Positions 36,032 through 45,349 are shown, counted from the first letter of the stretch. The stretch: DNA of 64,000 nt from Salegentibacter_A chungangensis (GCF_042678405.1 NZ_JBHTLI010000001.1:2274568-2338567); one strand, 5' to 3'. Notes: generated from the letters alone by a model not told the origin. Translations and numbers: made by a program.

Positions 36032-36235
36032 CTATTCTTCGTTTTGCTCTTCCTTATGGTCGTCTTTGGTAGCCGCCCAGTAGTTTGTTGCCCTGTAAAG
36101 ACCGAACATAATTACTATAAGTCCTGCAATCTTGATATAGTGGCTGGCATCCTCAACCGCTATGGTATAAAGCAGGAGCGCGCCTCCAATTATGATGAAT
36201 ATCGTATTATATAATTGTGAATTATTCTTTGCCAT
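36032..36235 (-). CDS. Small two-helix membrane protein
   Basis: The 67-residue protein has two hydrophobic segments (LYNTIFIIIGGALLLYTIAV and YIKIAGLIVIMFGLYRAT) joined by a short loop with His, and an acidic tail (KDDHKEEQNEE). It is probably in the inner membrane. I do not recognise a family. It precedes the Smr gene by one base, a pairing that suggests co-expression. Confidence 0.75.
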   Translation of the reverse strand: MAKNNSQLYNTIFIIIGGALLLYTIAVEDASHYIKIAGLIVIMFGLYRATNYWAATKDDHKEEQNEE

Positions 36236-36305
36236 AATTTACAGGAAATCCCCGGGCTTTTATGGCCCGGAATTTATATTAATTTGATGCAAAGTTAAAT
36301 GAAAT

Positions 36306-38075
36306 ATGAGGCATTTTTACCTCTTTACCCTTATTTTCTCCAGCTATCTTCAGGCGCAATTAAGTATATCACCTTCAGCTGCCGGAGACAGCTACCTCTA
36401 TTTAAATAATGAGGTCTTATTTGTAGAAAAGGAAATTCAACTTTCCAGGAACAAAAAACCTGAAACCAAAGCTTCCATCTATCTTAGAAACGAAGCTCAG
36501 CTTCTTCAGGGCAATAAAACCGCCAACCTGAACGCTGGTGACGGTTTTATTTCTGTATTCCAGGAAGGAACATCAAATGCTTTCGATTATAATTACTGGA
36601 GTCTGCCTGTAACAAACAATTTAAGTGTTACTGATAAATTTGGAGAAAACATATTTGAACCACAAACCACAACTTTAAGCACTCAGGTCAAGCTCACGTC
36701 TGAGCTGAATGGTTCAGCTTCCCCTCTCACAATTTCAAAGAGATGGATATACAAGTTTTCAGGAAGTGGTTACTCCAGTTGGAACTATGTGGGTGATATT
36801 TTTGATGTGAAACCGGGAGAAGGTTTTACAATGAAAGGGGTAAACGGAATTAATTCAAACACGGTGGAAGGTGTTCAGAACAATCCCGGCAGTAGCCAGC
36901 GATATGATTTCAGAGGACTTCCCAATGATGGAGAGATCTCAGTACATATTAATAAAGACGAGGCACTCTTATCCGGCAACCCCTATCCTTCCGCATTAGA
37001 CCTGAAATCGTTTTTACTGGCAAATACAAACACCACCGGTATTGCTTATTATTGGGATTCCAAGGAAAATGGAACTTCACATAATTTAAAGGAATATGAA
37101 GGAGGTTACGGTGCCTACTCCCCCGGCGCAAATGTTTACGCTCCTGCGGTGTTCAAAAAATATGCAGGAGATGGAAATGAGGTGGGAAACTCAGGAAATG
37201 CCGGGAATGTATATGGTCGTGAATTTAGCCCGATTGCCCAGGGATTCTTCCTTATTGGTATCAAAGACGGCCCTGTCACTTTCAAAAATACATACAGGAG
37301 TTTCCAGAAGGAAAACAATAATAATTCAAGCTTCAGATCTCAGGTTATGGAAACAGAAATTCCGGATCTCTCCGGTTTTCGTCTTAATGTGGATATCAAT
37401 GATGAATATACAAGACAGCTTATCCTGGTCTTCCGGGAAGATTCAAGTATCGGAGCTGACCGCGCGATGGATGCGAAAAATTTCGGTGAGCTCAAGAACG
37501 ACGCGGGATGGCTTATTGAAGATGAGCATTACGTGATTAACGTACTGCCATTTTCAGCAGTAGAAATGATCCCTTTGATCCTGAATTTCGATCAGGATGG
37601 CTCTGCAGGTTTTGGACTGGAATTCATCAGGGAGCTTCCAGGGGTTGAAATACTGCTATTTGATTCCCTTAAAAATGAATATTTCAATATTTCAGGTCAA
37701 AGCATGAGTCTGGAGCTGGATAAAGGGGAATATAAAAACAGATTTTACCTAAGTCTAAAAAGGAATCTGCAACCTCAACCCGGTCTTCCGGCAAAACCAG
37801 ATAAACTTACTTATCTTCCTGAAGGCTCAGCTAAAATTAATATATCTCAAAACAATTCATTTTCCCGTCTGGAAATCAGCCTTGATGAACTATCAGAAGT
37901 AGAACTCCTTGGTTTGTACAGCCTAAAGGGGCAGCTTATTTACCGAAAGAAAGTAGATAAAAATGAAAAATACTTAGAGATCCCTACCGGTAATCTCAGT
38001 AATGCTGTGTATATTATAAAGTTAACAGAGAAGAACGGCAAGACATATTTTAAAAAGCTGTCTGTGAAAAACTAA
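36306..38075 (+). CDS. T9SS-exported protein with type A sorting domain
   Basis: The 589-residue protein has a signal peptide (FYLFTLIFSSYLQAQ) and a large beta-rich body with Gly/Asn-rich stretches. It ends in an approximately 80-residue type A C-terminal sorting domain (LEISLDELSEVELLGLYSLK...YIIKLTEKNGKTYFKKLSV). The sorting domain sends it through the type IX system to the surface or outside. The body has a SGNPYPSALDLKSFL motif seen in Flavobacterial T9SS proteins (from memory). No enzyme motif is visible. A DUF2752 gene follows after two bases. Confidence 0.88.
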   Translation: MRHFYLFTLIFSSYLQAQLSISPSAAGDSYLYLNNEVLFVEKEIQLSRNKKPETKASIYLRNEAQLLQGNKTANLNAGDGFISVFQEGTSNAFDYNYWSLPVTNNLSVTDKFGENIFEPQTTTLSTQVKLTSELNGSASPLTISKRWIYKFSGSGYSSWNYVGDIFDVKPGEGFTMKGVNGINSNTVEGVQNNPGSSQRYDFRGLPNDGEISVHINKDEALLSGNPYPSALDLKSFLLANTNTTGIAYYWDSKENGTSHNLKEYEGGYGAYSPGANVYAPAVFKKYAGDGNEVGNSGNAGNVYGREFSPIAQGFFLIGIKDGPVTFKNTYRSFQKENNNNSSFRSQVMETEIPDLSGFRLNVDINDEYTRQLILVFREDSSIGADRAMDAKNFGELKNDAGWLIEDEHYVINVLPFSAVEMIPLILNFDQDGSAGFGLEFIRELPGVEILLFDSLKNEYFNISGQSMSLELDKGEYKNRFYLSLKRNLQPQPGLPAKPDKLTYLPEGSAKINISQNNSFSRLEISLDELSEVELLGLYSLKGQLIYRKKVDKNEKYLEIPTGNLSNAVYIIKLTEKNGKTYFKKLSVKN

Positions 38076-38077
38076 AA

Positions 38078-38371
38078 ATGGAAGAATACCTGCTTCCCTG
38101 TATCAATAAAAACCTTTTTGGGGTGGAATGCTATGGTTGTGGTGGCCAGAGAGCATTGCTTCTTGTGTTTAAAGGTGAGTTTACTGAAGCATTCCTTATG
38201 TATCCCGCTATTTACAGCCTATTACTGTTACTTTCATTCCTGATTGTCAATCTTTTTGTTAAATTTAAGTACGATTACCGTATTAAGATCTGGCTGATCG
38301 TCCTGAATGGGACAGTAATTGGCATCAGTTATATCCTGAAAATGAGTCAGTTTTTACAACTAACCAATTAA
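38078..38371 (+). CDS. DUF2752 membrane protein
   Basis: The 97-residue protein has the DUF2752 signature ECYGCGGQRALLLVFKGEF near residue 15-35. Two transmembrane segments follow (YPAIYSLLLLLSFLIVNLFV and IWLIVLNGTVIGISYIL). The conserved Cys and Gly-rich turn sit before the first helix. The role is unknown. It starts two bases after the T9SS gene stop and is followed ten bases later by another small membrane protein, a likely three-gene transcript. Confidence 0.88.
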   Translation: MEEYLLPCINKNLFGVECYGCGGQRALLLVFKGEFTEAFLMYPAIYSLLLLLSFLIVNLFVKFKYDYRIKIWLIVLNGTVIGISYILKMSQFLQLTN

Positions 38372-38381
38372 ATTCTCTACT

Positions 38382-38705
38382 ATGGAAAGACAAGAACTAC
38401 ACAACTCCACCCTAATCTTAGTGTTTGGAATACTCTCTATTCTGGGCTGTTGTTTTTATGGTGTTTTAGGAATTATATTCGGGATTATTACCCTGGTAAT
38501 GGCAAGAAGGGCCTCGCGTGTTTATTATACCAACCCTGATATCTATACAGGCTATAACAACGTAAAAACGGGTAGAATTCTTGCCATTATTGGCATAGTA
38601 CTCAGCATTATCTTCTTTATATTTACGATAGCAGCGTTCATTATTTATGGAGGTTTTGAGGGCATAGAATCTATGCAGGAAGAGATCCTTCGGGAATATG
38701 AATAA
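38382..38705 (+). CDS. Small membrane protein with CC motif (DUF4190-like)
   Basis: The 107-residue protein has two hydrophobic segments (TLILVFGILSILGCCFYGVLG and ILAIIGIVLSIIFFIFTIAAFI) separated by a polar loop (MARRASRVYYTNPDIYTGYN). In Bacteroidota this is called a CCC-motif membrane protein and is often found beside DUF2752. The function is unknown. A terminator follows directly. Confidence 0.85.
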   Translation: MERQELHNSTLILVFGILSILGCCFYGVLGIIFGIITLVMARRASRVYYTNPDIYTGYNNVKTGRILAIIGIVLSIIFFIFTIAAFIIYGGFEGIESMQEEILREYE

Positions 38706-38720
38706 AACTGGATAATTAAA

Positions 38721-38748
38721 AAAAGGCCTTGCTATCGCAAGGCCTTTT
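38721..38748. terminator. Bidirectional terminator between CC-motif gene and rocD
   Basis: AAAAGGCCTTGC and GCAAGGCCTTTT form a perfect stem around a four-base loop, flanked by A and T runs. Confidence 0.92.
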
Positions 38749-38771
38749 CTTTGAATCAATAGGTACTGTTC

Positions 38772-40016
38772 TTATTTTTCGAATTGTGCCAGCGTCTTGG
38801 TTATGATCTCCACACAGTCTTTAAGCTGCTCTTCATCCATCACCAGTGGTGGAGCAAAACGAATAATATTTCCGTGCGTTGGCTTTGCAAGCAGACCGTT
38901 TTCCTTAAGCGCCATGCAAATATCCCAGGCAGTAGAACTATCCGGAGAATCATTGATCACTATGGCATTAAGAAGACCTTTTCCGCGAACAAGCTCCACG
39001 ATATTAGATGTTCTGATATAATCATCTAACAATCTTCTGAAAAGCCCCCCTAGCTTTTCGGCATTCTCTGCAAGGTTCTCCTCTTTAATAACCTCAAGAG
39101 CCGCCGTCGCCACTGCACAAGCCAATGGGTTCCCTCCGAAAGTGGAACCGTGTTGTCCCGGTTTAATCACATTCATCACCTCATCATTTGCCAGTACAGC
39201 TGATACCGGATACACACCACCTGAAATGGCCTTTCCTAAAATAAGAATATCCGGCTTTACATCTTCGTGATCTACAGCAAGTAACTTTCCTGTACGGGCT
39301 ATTCCCGTCTGCACCTCATCGGCAATAAATAATGCATTATGCTTTTCACATAGTTCTTTAGCTCTTTTTAGGAACCCGTCTGAAGGCACATAAACTCCTG
39401 CTTCACCCTGGATAGGTTCTACAAGGAATCCGGCTATATTATCATTCTCTGAAAGTACTTTTTCCAAAGCATCAACATCATCATAAGCGATTTTTATGAA
39501 TCCCGGGGTATAAGGACCAAAATTCTTTCTTGCTTCTTCATCATTAGAAAAAGAAATAATGGTTGTTGTTCTTCCGTGAAAATTATTTTCACAAACAATT
39601 ATCTGAGCTTCTGTTTCCCTTACTCCTTTGGTTTCGTAAGCCCATTTCCTTGCAACCTTTATAGCAGTTTCAACGGCTTCAGCCCCGGTATTCATTGGGA
39701 GAAGCTTATCAAACCCGAAATATTCGGTTGCGAATTTTTCGTACGGACCAAGAACATCATTATGGAAAGCTCTTGACGTAAGTGTAAGTTTGCTCGCCTG
39801 GTCATTTAAGGCTCCAAGTATTTTTGGGTGGCAATGTCCCTGGTTTACCGCGGAATATGCCGATAAAAAGTCGTAGTATTTATTACCCTCAACGTCCCAA
39901 ACGTGCACTCCTTCTCCTTTGCTCAATACAGCAGGTAACGGATGGTAGTTATGAGCTCCGTGTTGGTCTTCGAGTTTAATGGCTTCTTCTGAAGAATTAA
40001 TTTGCGTTAATGGCAT
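38772..40016 (-). CDS. rocD: Ornithine-oxo-acid aminotransferase
   Basis: The 414-residue PLP enzyme converts ornithine and 2-oxoglutarate to glutamate semialdehyde and glutamate in arginine/proline metabolism. It has DVEGNKYYDFLSAYSAVNQG at the N-terminus, the TGAEAVETAIKVARKW segment and the ADEVQTGIARTGKLLAVDHE loop. The PLP Lys is in LGKAISGGVYPVSAV, and GQHGSTFGGNPLACAVA is family-typical. Length matches ornithine aminotransferase better than acetylornithine enzymes. It is divergent from rlmD. Confidence 0.95.
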   Translation of the reverse strand: MPLTQINSSEEAIKLEDQHGAHNYHPLPAVLSKGEGVHVWDVEGNKYYDFLSAYSAVNQGHCHPKILGALNDQASKLTLTSRAFHNDVLGPYEKFATEYFGFDKLLPMNTGAEAVETAIKVARKWAYETKGVRETEAQIIVCENNFHGRTTTIISFSNDEEARKNFGPYTPGFIKIAYDDVDALEKVLSENDNIAGFLVEPIQGEAGVYVPSDGFLKRAKELCEKHNALFIADEVQTGIARTGKLLAVDHEDVKPDILILGKAISGGVYPVSAVLANDEVMNVIKPGQHGSTFGGNPLACAVATAALEVIKEENLAENAEKLGGLFRRLLDDYIRTSNIVELVRGKGLLNAIVINDSPDSSTAWDICMALKENGLLAKPTHGNIIRFAPPLVMDEEQLKDCVEIITKTLAQFEK

Positions 40017-40171
40017 TTCATTTATGTTTTAATCAATTAACTTTCACTATTCCTTCTTGCACTGTTTATCCCAGTTTTAGGAGAGAAATCATCCATTTTT
40101 CAATTCCTGCAAATTACTAAATGTTTCCCGAAATTTTCAAACTCGAAGCTATTAAATCTTCGCATTTATCC

Positions 40172-40179
40172 TATTTTTG
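40172..40179 (+). promoter_or_regulatory. Candidate -7 element of rlmD
   Basis: TATTTTTG ends four bases before the ATG at 40184, so a start site at the usual distance would make the mRNA leaderless. No clear -33 element is seen. Confidence 0.4.
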
Positions 40180-40183
40180 CGCT

Positions 40184-41593
40184 ATGGGCAGAAAGAAAAG
40201 AAACAAGCTTTTTGAAGCAGTAGAAGTTACCGATGCAGGTGCAAAAGGAAAGAGTATCGCCAAGGCTCCGGACGGGAAAGTTATTTTTATAGATAATGCC
40301 GTTCCCGGAGATGTGGCCGACGTGCAGACCACTAAAAAGAGAAAAGCATATTACCAGGGTACAGCCGTAAATTTTCACGAGTTATCAGAAAAACGTGTGG
40401 AGCCGGTTTGTAAACATTTTGGCAGCTGTGGTGGTTGCAAGTGGCAGAATATGAACTACAAATACCAGCTGGAATACAAACAGCGCGAAGTAGTCAACAA
40501 CCTGCAAAGACTTGGTAAGATCGAACTGCCCGAGATCACTCCTATCCTGGGAAGCAAAGAGATATATTTTTACCGCAACAAAATGGAGTTCACTTTTAGT
40601 GACAGCCGCTGGTTAACCCAGGAAGAGATACAAAGCGGAAAAGAGTTTGACAATAAGAATGCCTTAGGATTCCATATTCCGGGAATGTGGGACAAGATCC
40701 TGGATATTGAAAAATGTCACCTTCAGGAAGACCCCAGCAATGCCATTAGGAATTTCGTGAAAGAATTCGCTACAGAACATGGAATGCCGTTCTTTAATCC
40801 GCGTCATCAGAGTGGGTTCCTGAGAACATTAATGATCAGGACCTCTTCTACAGGAGAAATTATGGTTTTGGTTCAGTTCTTTGAAGAAAACAAGGAGGAC
40901 AGGGAACTTCTTCTTGATAAAATTGCTGAAAGATTTCCGGAAATCACTTCACTCCAGTATGTGATAAACGGAAAGGGCAATGACACTATTTATGACCAGG
41001 AGGTGATCTGTTATAAAGGCCGTGACCATATCTTTGAAGAAATGGAAGGTCTTAAATTCAAGATCAACGCGAAGTCTTTCTACCAGACCAATTCTGAACA
41101 AGCTTACGAACTATATAAAATTACCCGCAATTTTGCCGATCTTAAAGGAGATGAGCTGGTATACGATCTTTATACAGGAACGGGAACAATTGCCCAATTT
41201 ATAGCAGCTAAGGCGAAAAAGGTTATTGGTGTGGAAGCCGTTCCGGAAGCTATTGAAGATGCAAAAGAAAATGCCAAAAGGAACAATATTGAGAATACCG
41301 AGTTCTTCGCCGGAGATATGCGCAAGGTCTTCACTTCAAATTTCATAAAACAACACGGGCATCCGGACGTGATCGTAACCGACCCTCCCCGAGACGGAAT
41401 GCATAAGGATGTGGTAGCGCAAATTATTGGTATATTGCCTGAGAGAATTGTATATGTAAGTTGTAATTCGGCAACCCAGGCCCGCGACCTTGCTATGCTC
41501 GATGAGCATTACAAAGTAACCAGGGTACAGCCTGTAGATATGTTCCCGCAGACTCATCACGTAGAGAACGTGGTTTGTTTAGAAAGAAGATAG
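40184..41593 (+). CDS. rlmD: 23S rRNA (uracil-5-)-methyltransferase, RlmD/RumA type
   Basis: I start at the ATG at 40184 (MGRKKRNKLFEAVEV). An earlier frame extension has no matching family sequence and would overlap the promoter. The 469-residue enzyme has an N-terminal TRAM domain (AKGKSIAKAPDGKVIFIDNA) and Fe-S Cys in CKHFGSCGGCKWQ. The SAM-binding region is LYTGTGTIAQFIA, followed by TDPPRDGMH, and the catalytic Cys is in VSCNSATQARDL. It methylates a uridine of 23S rRNA, but the exact position cannot be told from sequence. A lipoprotein gene follows with no gap. Confidence 0.94.
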   Translation: MGRKKRNKLFEAVEVTDAGAKGKSIAKAPDGKVIFIDNAVPGDVADVQTTKKRKAYYQGTAVNFHELSEKRVEPVCKHFGSCGGCKWQNMNYKYQLEYKQREVVNNLQRLGKIELPEITPILGSKEIYFYRNKMEFTFSDSRWLTQEEIQSGKEFDNKNALGFHIPGMWDKILDIEKCHLQEDPSNAIRNFVKEFATEHGMPFFNPRHQSGFLRTLMIRTSSTGEIMVLVQFFEENKEDRELLLDKIAERFPEITSLQYVINGKGNDTIYDQEVICYKGRDHIFEEMEGLKFKINAKSFYQTNSEQAYELYKITRNFADLKGDELVYDLYTGTGTIAQFIAAKAKKVIGVEAVPEAIEDAKENAKRNNIENTEFFAGDMRKVFTSNFIKQHGHPDVIVTDPPRDGMHKDVVAQIIGILPERIVYVSCNSATQARDLAMLDEHYKVTRVQPVDMFPQTHHVENVVCLERR

Positions 41594-42112
41594 ATGAAAA
41601 ACCTGAGTATAAAATTTTTAGCAGCCAGTTTCAGCCTTCTTAGCCTAATGGGCTGCCAGAAGGATGATATTTGCCCTGAGAGCACGCAAACCACCCCCCT
41701 GTTGGTACTTCGGTTCTATGATGCTCAGGAAAGGGACAATGCCCAGGCTCCTATAAATTTAAGCGTGAGAGAAATTAATAATGATACCACCTGGTTATAC
41801 AGGGTTAACCGGGACAGTATTGTTATTCCGCTCAGAACAGATGCCGACCAGACCCAGTATGAATTTATCCTGAATGACCAGGAAAGTGACACTATCCCGG
41901 ACCAGTCCATCGAGACCAATACCGACCTCCTGACTTTTAGTTATGCCCGGGAGCAGGAATACATTAACAGAGCCTGTTCTTTTAAGATCAACTACCTTGA
42001 TCTTAAGCTTCAGGTAGATGGAGAGGAAGACGGGGAATGGATACAGGATATATTTATTGAACAAACAGAAGTAACAGATGAAGCAAGCGCCCATATCTCT
42101 CTTTATTATTAG
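41594..42112 (+). CDS. DUF6452 lipoprotein
   Basis: The 172-residue protein starts directly after the rlmD stop. It has a lipoprotein signal (FLAASFSLLSLMGC) followed by CPESTQTTPLLVLRFYD, a DUF6452 hallmark. The body is beta-rich and ends in a conserved Cys region (RACSFKINYLDLKL). The function is unknown. It overlaps the following DUF6048 gene by 35 bases and forms a conserved pair with it in Flavobacteria (from memory), probably an envelope complex. Confidence 0.87.
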   Translation: MKNLSIKFLAASFSLLSLMGCQKDDICPESTQTTPLLVLRFYDAQERDNAQAPINLSVREINNDTTWLYRVNRDSIVIPLRTDADQTQYEFILNDQESDTIPDQSIETNTDLLTFSYAREQEYINRACSFKINYLDLKLQVDGEEDGEWIQDIFIEQTEVTDEASAHISLYY

Positions 42113-42791
42113 TTTTCTTTTAGGCCTTTCCTCCCTCTCTGCTTTTGCGCAAAACCAGCAGGCACAGGATAGCGTGGTCTATAAGGAAAAGTACGGGTTA
42201 AGGCTTGGAGTAGATCTCAGTAAACCTGTTCGGACATTTTTCGAAGATGGATATAAGGGTTTTGAAATTGTAGGAGACTATAGGGTCTATGATAATTTTT
42301 ACGCCGCTGCCGAGATCGGTAATGAAAACCGCCAATTTGAAGGAGACCAGATAACCGTTACTTCAAAAGGGAGTTATGCTAAAATAGGAGCCGATTATAA
42401 TGCCTATGAAAACTGGCAGGATATGCAAAACAGCATTTTTGTAGGGCTCAGGTATGGATTTTCGACTTTCTCTCAGGAACTAGAGGAATATAGCATCTAT
42501 AACACCAATCAGTATTTTGGGCCGGATATAAGGCAGGTAAACTCGGAAACGAAAGGTCTTACCGCAAGCTGGGTCGAACTGATGGTTGGGATAAAAGTAG
42601 AAGTCCTGAACAACCTGTTCCTTTCTGCAAATGTCCAGCTCAAAAGAAGACTATTTCAGACTACCCCGAATAATTTCGACAATCTTATAATTCCGGGCTT
42701 CAACCGCACCTATGACGGAAGCGAGTTCGGCGTTGGTTACGGCTACTCGCTTTCCTATCTTATTCCGCTTTATAAAAAGGAGAGAGACTAA
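42078..42791 (+). CDS. DUF6048 outer-membrane protein
   Basis: The 237-residue protein has a signal peptide (FIISFLLGLSSLSAFAQ) and amphipathic strands (YGLRLGVDLSKPVRTFFEDG, FYAAAEIGNENRQFEGD, GYGYSLSYLIPLYKKERD) consistent with an outer-membrane barrel of the DUF6048 family. It overlaps the DUF6452 gene by 35 bases in another frame, so the two are tightly coupled. Its end overlaps the convergent methyltransferase stop by four bases, and no terminator lies between them. Confidence 0.87.
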   Translation: MKQAPISLFIISFLLGLSSLSAFAQNQQAQDSVVYKEKYGLRLGVDLSKPVRTFFEDGYKGFEIVGDYRVYDNFYAAAEIGNENRQFEGDQITVTSKGSYAKIGADYNAYENWQDMQNSIFVGLRYGFSTFSQELEEYSIYNTNQYFGPDIRQVNSETKGLTASWVELMVGIKVEVLNNLFLSANVQLKRRLFQTTPNNFDNLIIPGFNRTYDGSEFGVGYGYSLSYLIPLYKKERD

Positions 42792-43948
42792 TCTTCCTGA
42801 TTAGCCTTTTTCTTGCTCCCCTCATAGATATCATACCTAAGCAGCTTAGATTCCAGTGCGCCATTGTACATTTTTATCTTTCTTGAAGGACGTAAGCCTA
42901 CATGCTTAATTGCCTCGAGATTAGAGGTGATGAACCAGGCCTGGGTACCGGGATAATTTTGCTTTAGGGTATCCCCTATTTTCTTATAAAAAACCGGCAT
43001 ATCTATATCCAGTCTTTCACCATATGGAGGATTGAATACCATATGAAGATGTCTCTCGTTCTCTTTTTCACTTTCGAAGAAATCCTTTCGCTCTATTTTG
43101 ATGAATTCCGAAAGGTTTGCGTTCTCAACATTATCGATGGCTTTATGCACTGCCGATGGTGCTTTATCATATCCTTTGATGCTGAAATGAAATTCTTTGA
43201 TCTTCTTCAGTACAGATTCTTCAATTTTCTCAAAAAGATCGGCATCCCAGTCCTTCCATTTTTCAAAAGCGAATTCTTTTCGGTTAAGGTTAGGCGGAAT
43301 ATTGCAGGCTATCATAGCTGCTTCAATCAACAAAGTTCCGCTTCCACACATAGGATCCAAAAAATCTGATTGTCCTGCCCACCCCGAATGCAGAAGCATC
43401 CCGGCAGCAAGCACTTCATTTATAGGCGCAATATTGGTAGCAGTCTTATAACCTCTTTTATGAAGGGACTGCCCTGAACTATCAAAAGAAATATTGCACA
43501 TATTCCTATCTATATGCACATTAATCCTGAGGGTTGGGAAATCAAGGTCAACACTCGGACGTTTCCCGTATTTATCCCTGAACCTGTCTACAATAGCATC
43601 TTTGGTTTTAAGGGAGATGTATTTGGAATGGGTAAATGTTTCGGAATGTACGGTCGCATCTATGGCAAGGGTATCATCCACATCCATAAACTCCTCCCAG
43701 GACAGGTCATAAACCTGTTTATACAAATCATCTTCTGAGTAGATCTTAAAGCTGGTATAGGGTTTTAAAATTTTTATCGCGGTTCTAAGGCATAAATTCG
43801 CTTTATACATAAATCCGTTATCACCATAAAAACTCACATTCCTGGTTCCTTCCTTTATATCCATTGCACCAAGGGCCAGCAGCTCCTTGGCAAGGATAGG
43901 TTCAAAACCATACATGGTCTTGGCAATCATCTTAAAATTATTTCCCAT
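42788..43948 (-). CDS. THUMP-domain rRNA methyltransferase (RlmL-like)
   Basis: The 386-residue protein begins with a ferredoxin-like/THUMP RNA-binding part (AKTMYGFEPILAKELLALGA, residues 1-160). A class I SAM methyltransferase follows, with DPMCGSGTLLIEAAMIACN and the catalytic NPPYGERLD motif of N2-guanine methyltransferases. It matches the RlmL N-terminal half or the archaeal-type Trm14 family; the extra RlmK domain of E. coli RlmL is absent. It probably methylates a guanine in 23S rRNA. It stands alone on the minus strand. Confidence 0.9.
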   Translation of the reverse strand: MGNNFKMIAKTMYGFEPILAKELLALGAMDIKEGTRNVSFYGDNGFMYKANLCLRTAIKILKPYTSFKIYSEDDLYKQVYDLSWEEFMDVDDTLAIDATVHSETFTHSKYISLKTKDAIVDRFRDKYGKRPSVDLDFPTLRINVHIDRNMCNISFDSSGQSLHKRGYKTATNIAPINEVLAAGMLLHSGWAGQSDFLDPMCGSGTLLIEAAMIACNIPPNLNRKEFAFEKWKDWDADLFEKIEESVLKKIKEFHFSIKGYDKAPSAVHKAIDNVENANLSEFIKIERKDFFESEKENERHLHMVFNPPYGERLDIDMPVFYKKIGDTLKQNYPGTQAWFITSNLEAIKHVGLRPSRKIKMYNGALESKLLRYDIYEGSKKKANQED

Positions 43949-43968
43949 ATCGCTTTTTTAGAGAACCG

Positions 43969-43976
43969 CAAAAATA
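43969..43976 (-). promoter_or_regulatory. Candidate -7 element of RlmL-like gene
   Basis: TATTTTTG on the minus strand lies 20 bases before the ATG at 43948. On the plus strand, TAATTTTG a few bases away could serve the divergent ZIP transporter. Confidence 0.4.
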
Positions 43977-44092
43977 CGTTAATTTTGCACGATATAATAA
44001 TTGGCAGAAAGCAGAAAAGACAGTAAGCTGGTTGGTTTGAAATTACACGAAGATTTCGGCGCCGCCGCCATAAGCAAATTTTGTTCTATTTG

Positions 44093-44761
44093 ATGATCTA
44101 TATTCTACCACTACTTGCGGTTATTGCAGGATACCTGATAAGTCTGCTATTTAAGCCCTCCTCTTCCATCGCTTTTAAATTACTGCTTTCTTTTAGCGGA
44201 GCTTACCTCCTGTCAGTCACGGTATTCGAACTGCTCCCTGAGGTCTACTCCCACAAAACCAATGGCGTGGGTATTTTTATCATGCTAGGGCTTTTACTGC
44301 AGATCATCCTGGAGTTCTTATCCAAAGGTGTGGAACACGGGCACCTTCACCACGAGGAAAATATAAAACGCTTTCCTTTCTTGCTTTTAATAAGCCTGGG
44401 GATACATTCACTTCTTGAAGGCTTCCCGTTAAACAGCAGTGAGCACCTTATTCACGGGGTGGTAATTCACAAAATACCGGTAGCCGCAATATTGTCGGTT
44501 TTCCTCTTGCATTCAGGGATCGGAAAAGTAAAGTCCTTCTTGTTTCTGGGTATTTTTGCGCTAATGACGCCATTGGGAAGCTGGTTGAAGGCAAATTTTG
44601 AAATTTTACAGGAATATTCGGTTTTTATCAATGCCGCGGTAATCGGCATATTTCTGCACGTTTCAACTACCATTCTCTTTGAGGCTTCTAAAAATCATAA
44701 GTTCAATGCTTCCAAACTTGGAGTGATCGTTTTTGGGATCCTACTCGCTTATTTTCTTTAA
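44093..44761 (+). CDS. ZIP-family metal transporter
   Basis: The 222-residue membrane protein has about seven to eight transmembrane segments and a His-rich loop (GVEHGHLHHEEN) between segments 3 and 4, typical of ZIP transporters. The metal path in segment 4 reads HSLLEG, which keeps the His and Glu of HNxPEG. Segment 5 reads HKIPVA, where the usual acidic residue after HxIP is Val. I prefer the ATG at 44093 over a TTG four codons upstream. It probably takes up Zn2+, Fe2+ or Mn2+. A DUF4268 gene follows after two bases. Confidence 0.88.
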   Translation: MIYILPLLAVIAGYLISLLFKPSSSIAFKLLLSFSGAYLLSVTVFELLPEVYSHKTNGVGIFIMLGLLLQIILEFLSKGVEHGHLHHEENIKRFPFLLLISLGIHSLLEGFPLNSSEHLIHGVVIHKIPVAAILSVFLLHSGIGKVKSFLFLGIFALMTPLGSWLKANFEILQEYSVFINAAVIGIFLHVSTTILFEASKNHKFNASKLGVIVFGILLAYFL

Positions 44762-44763
44762 AT

Positions 44764-45192
44764 ATGTTCAGCAGGGAAGAGTCAAAAAAAATAAGACAGG
44801 AGTTCTGGACAAGTTTTGGAAAAGAGTATCCGCGTAAGTGGATACTCTACAACACCAAGATCAAAGAACTTCAGCTTAAATTCACCTTTACCAGGAAAAT
44901 AGCACAGGTTTCCATTGATATCAGTGCTCCCGATGATCTTATACAGGCCTATTATTATGACAAGTTGCTTTCCTTAAAAAATCTTTTATTAAATGATTAT
45001 TTACCTGAAGCTGTTTTTGACGAACATTATGAATTACCTGAAGGTAAAAGCATCTCCCGGGTATACGTCCAGCTTGACGGGGTAAGCATTCATAATAAAA
45101 AGGACTGGCCAATAGTAATGGAGTTTCTTTCGAGAAATATGACCCGGCTCGAGGAGCTTTTTAATGAATTCTCAGATTTCCTTAAAAATTAA
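44764..45192 (+). CDS. DUF4268 protein
   Basis: The 142-residue soluble protein has the DUF4268 pattern: FWTSFGKEYPRKWILYNTKIK at the N-terminus, IAQVSIDISAPDDLIQAYYYD in the middle and a C-terminal Trp helix (DWPIVMEFLSRNMTRLEELF). DUF4268 domains also form the tail of larger proteins linked to DNA or nucleases, but this is the free short form. It lies two bases after the ZIP gene, so they share a transcript. The function is unknown. Confidence 0.88.
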   Translation: MFSREESKKIRQEFWTSFGKEYPRKWILYNTKIKELQLKFTFTRKIAQVSIDISAPDDLIQAYYYDKLLSLKNLLLNDYLPEAVFDEHYELPEGKSISRVYVQLDGVSIHNKKDWPIVMEFLSRNMTRLEELFNEFSDFLKN

Positions 45193-45349
45193 ACTTGGTT
45201 TTAAGTTCCTGTCTCCTAATTGATATCATATCAGTATTTTTTTGTAAATTACTGATCTCCAAACACTTTAGCAGATAAATTGTATTCAGGATTATTTCCC
45301 TACCACCTGAAGTGTCCCCTCTGTAATCTCAAATTATTTCATTTTACCG

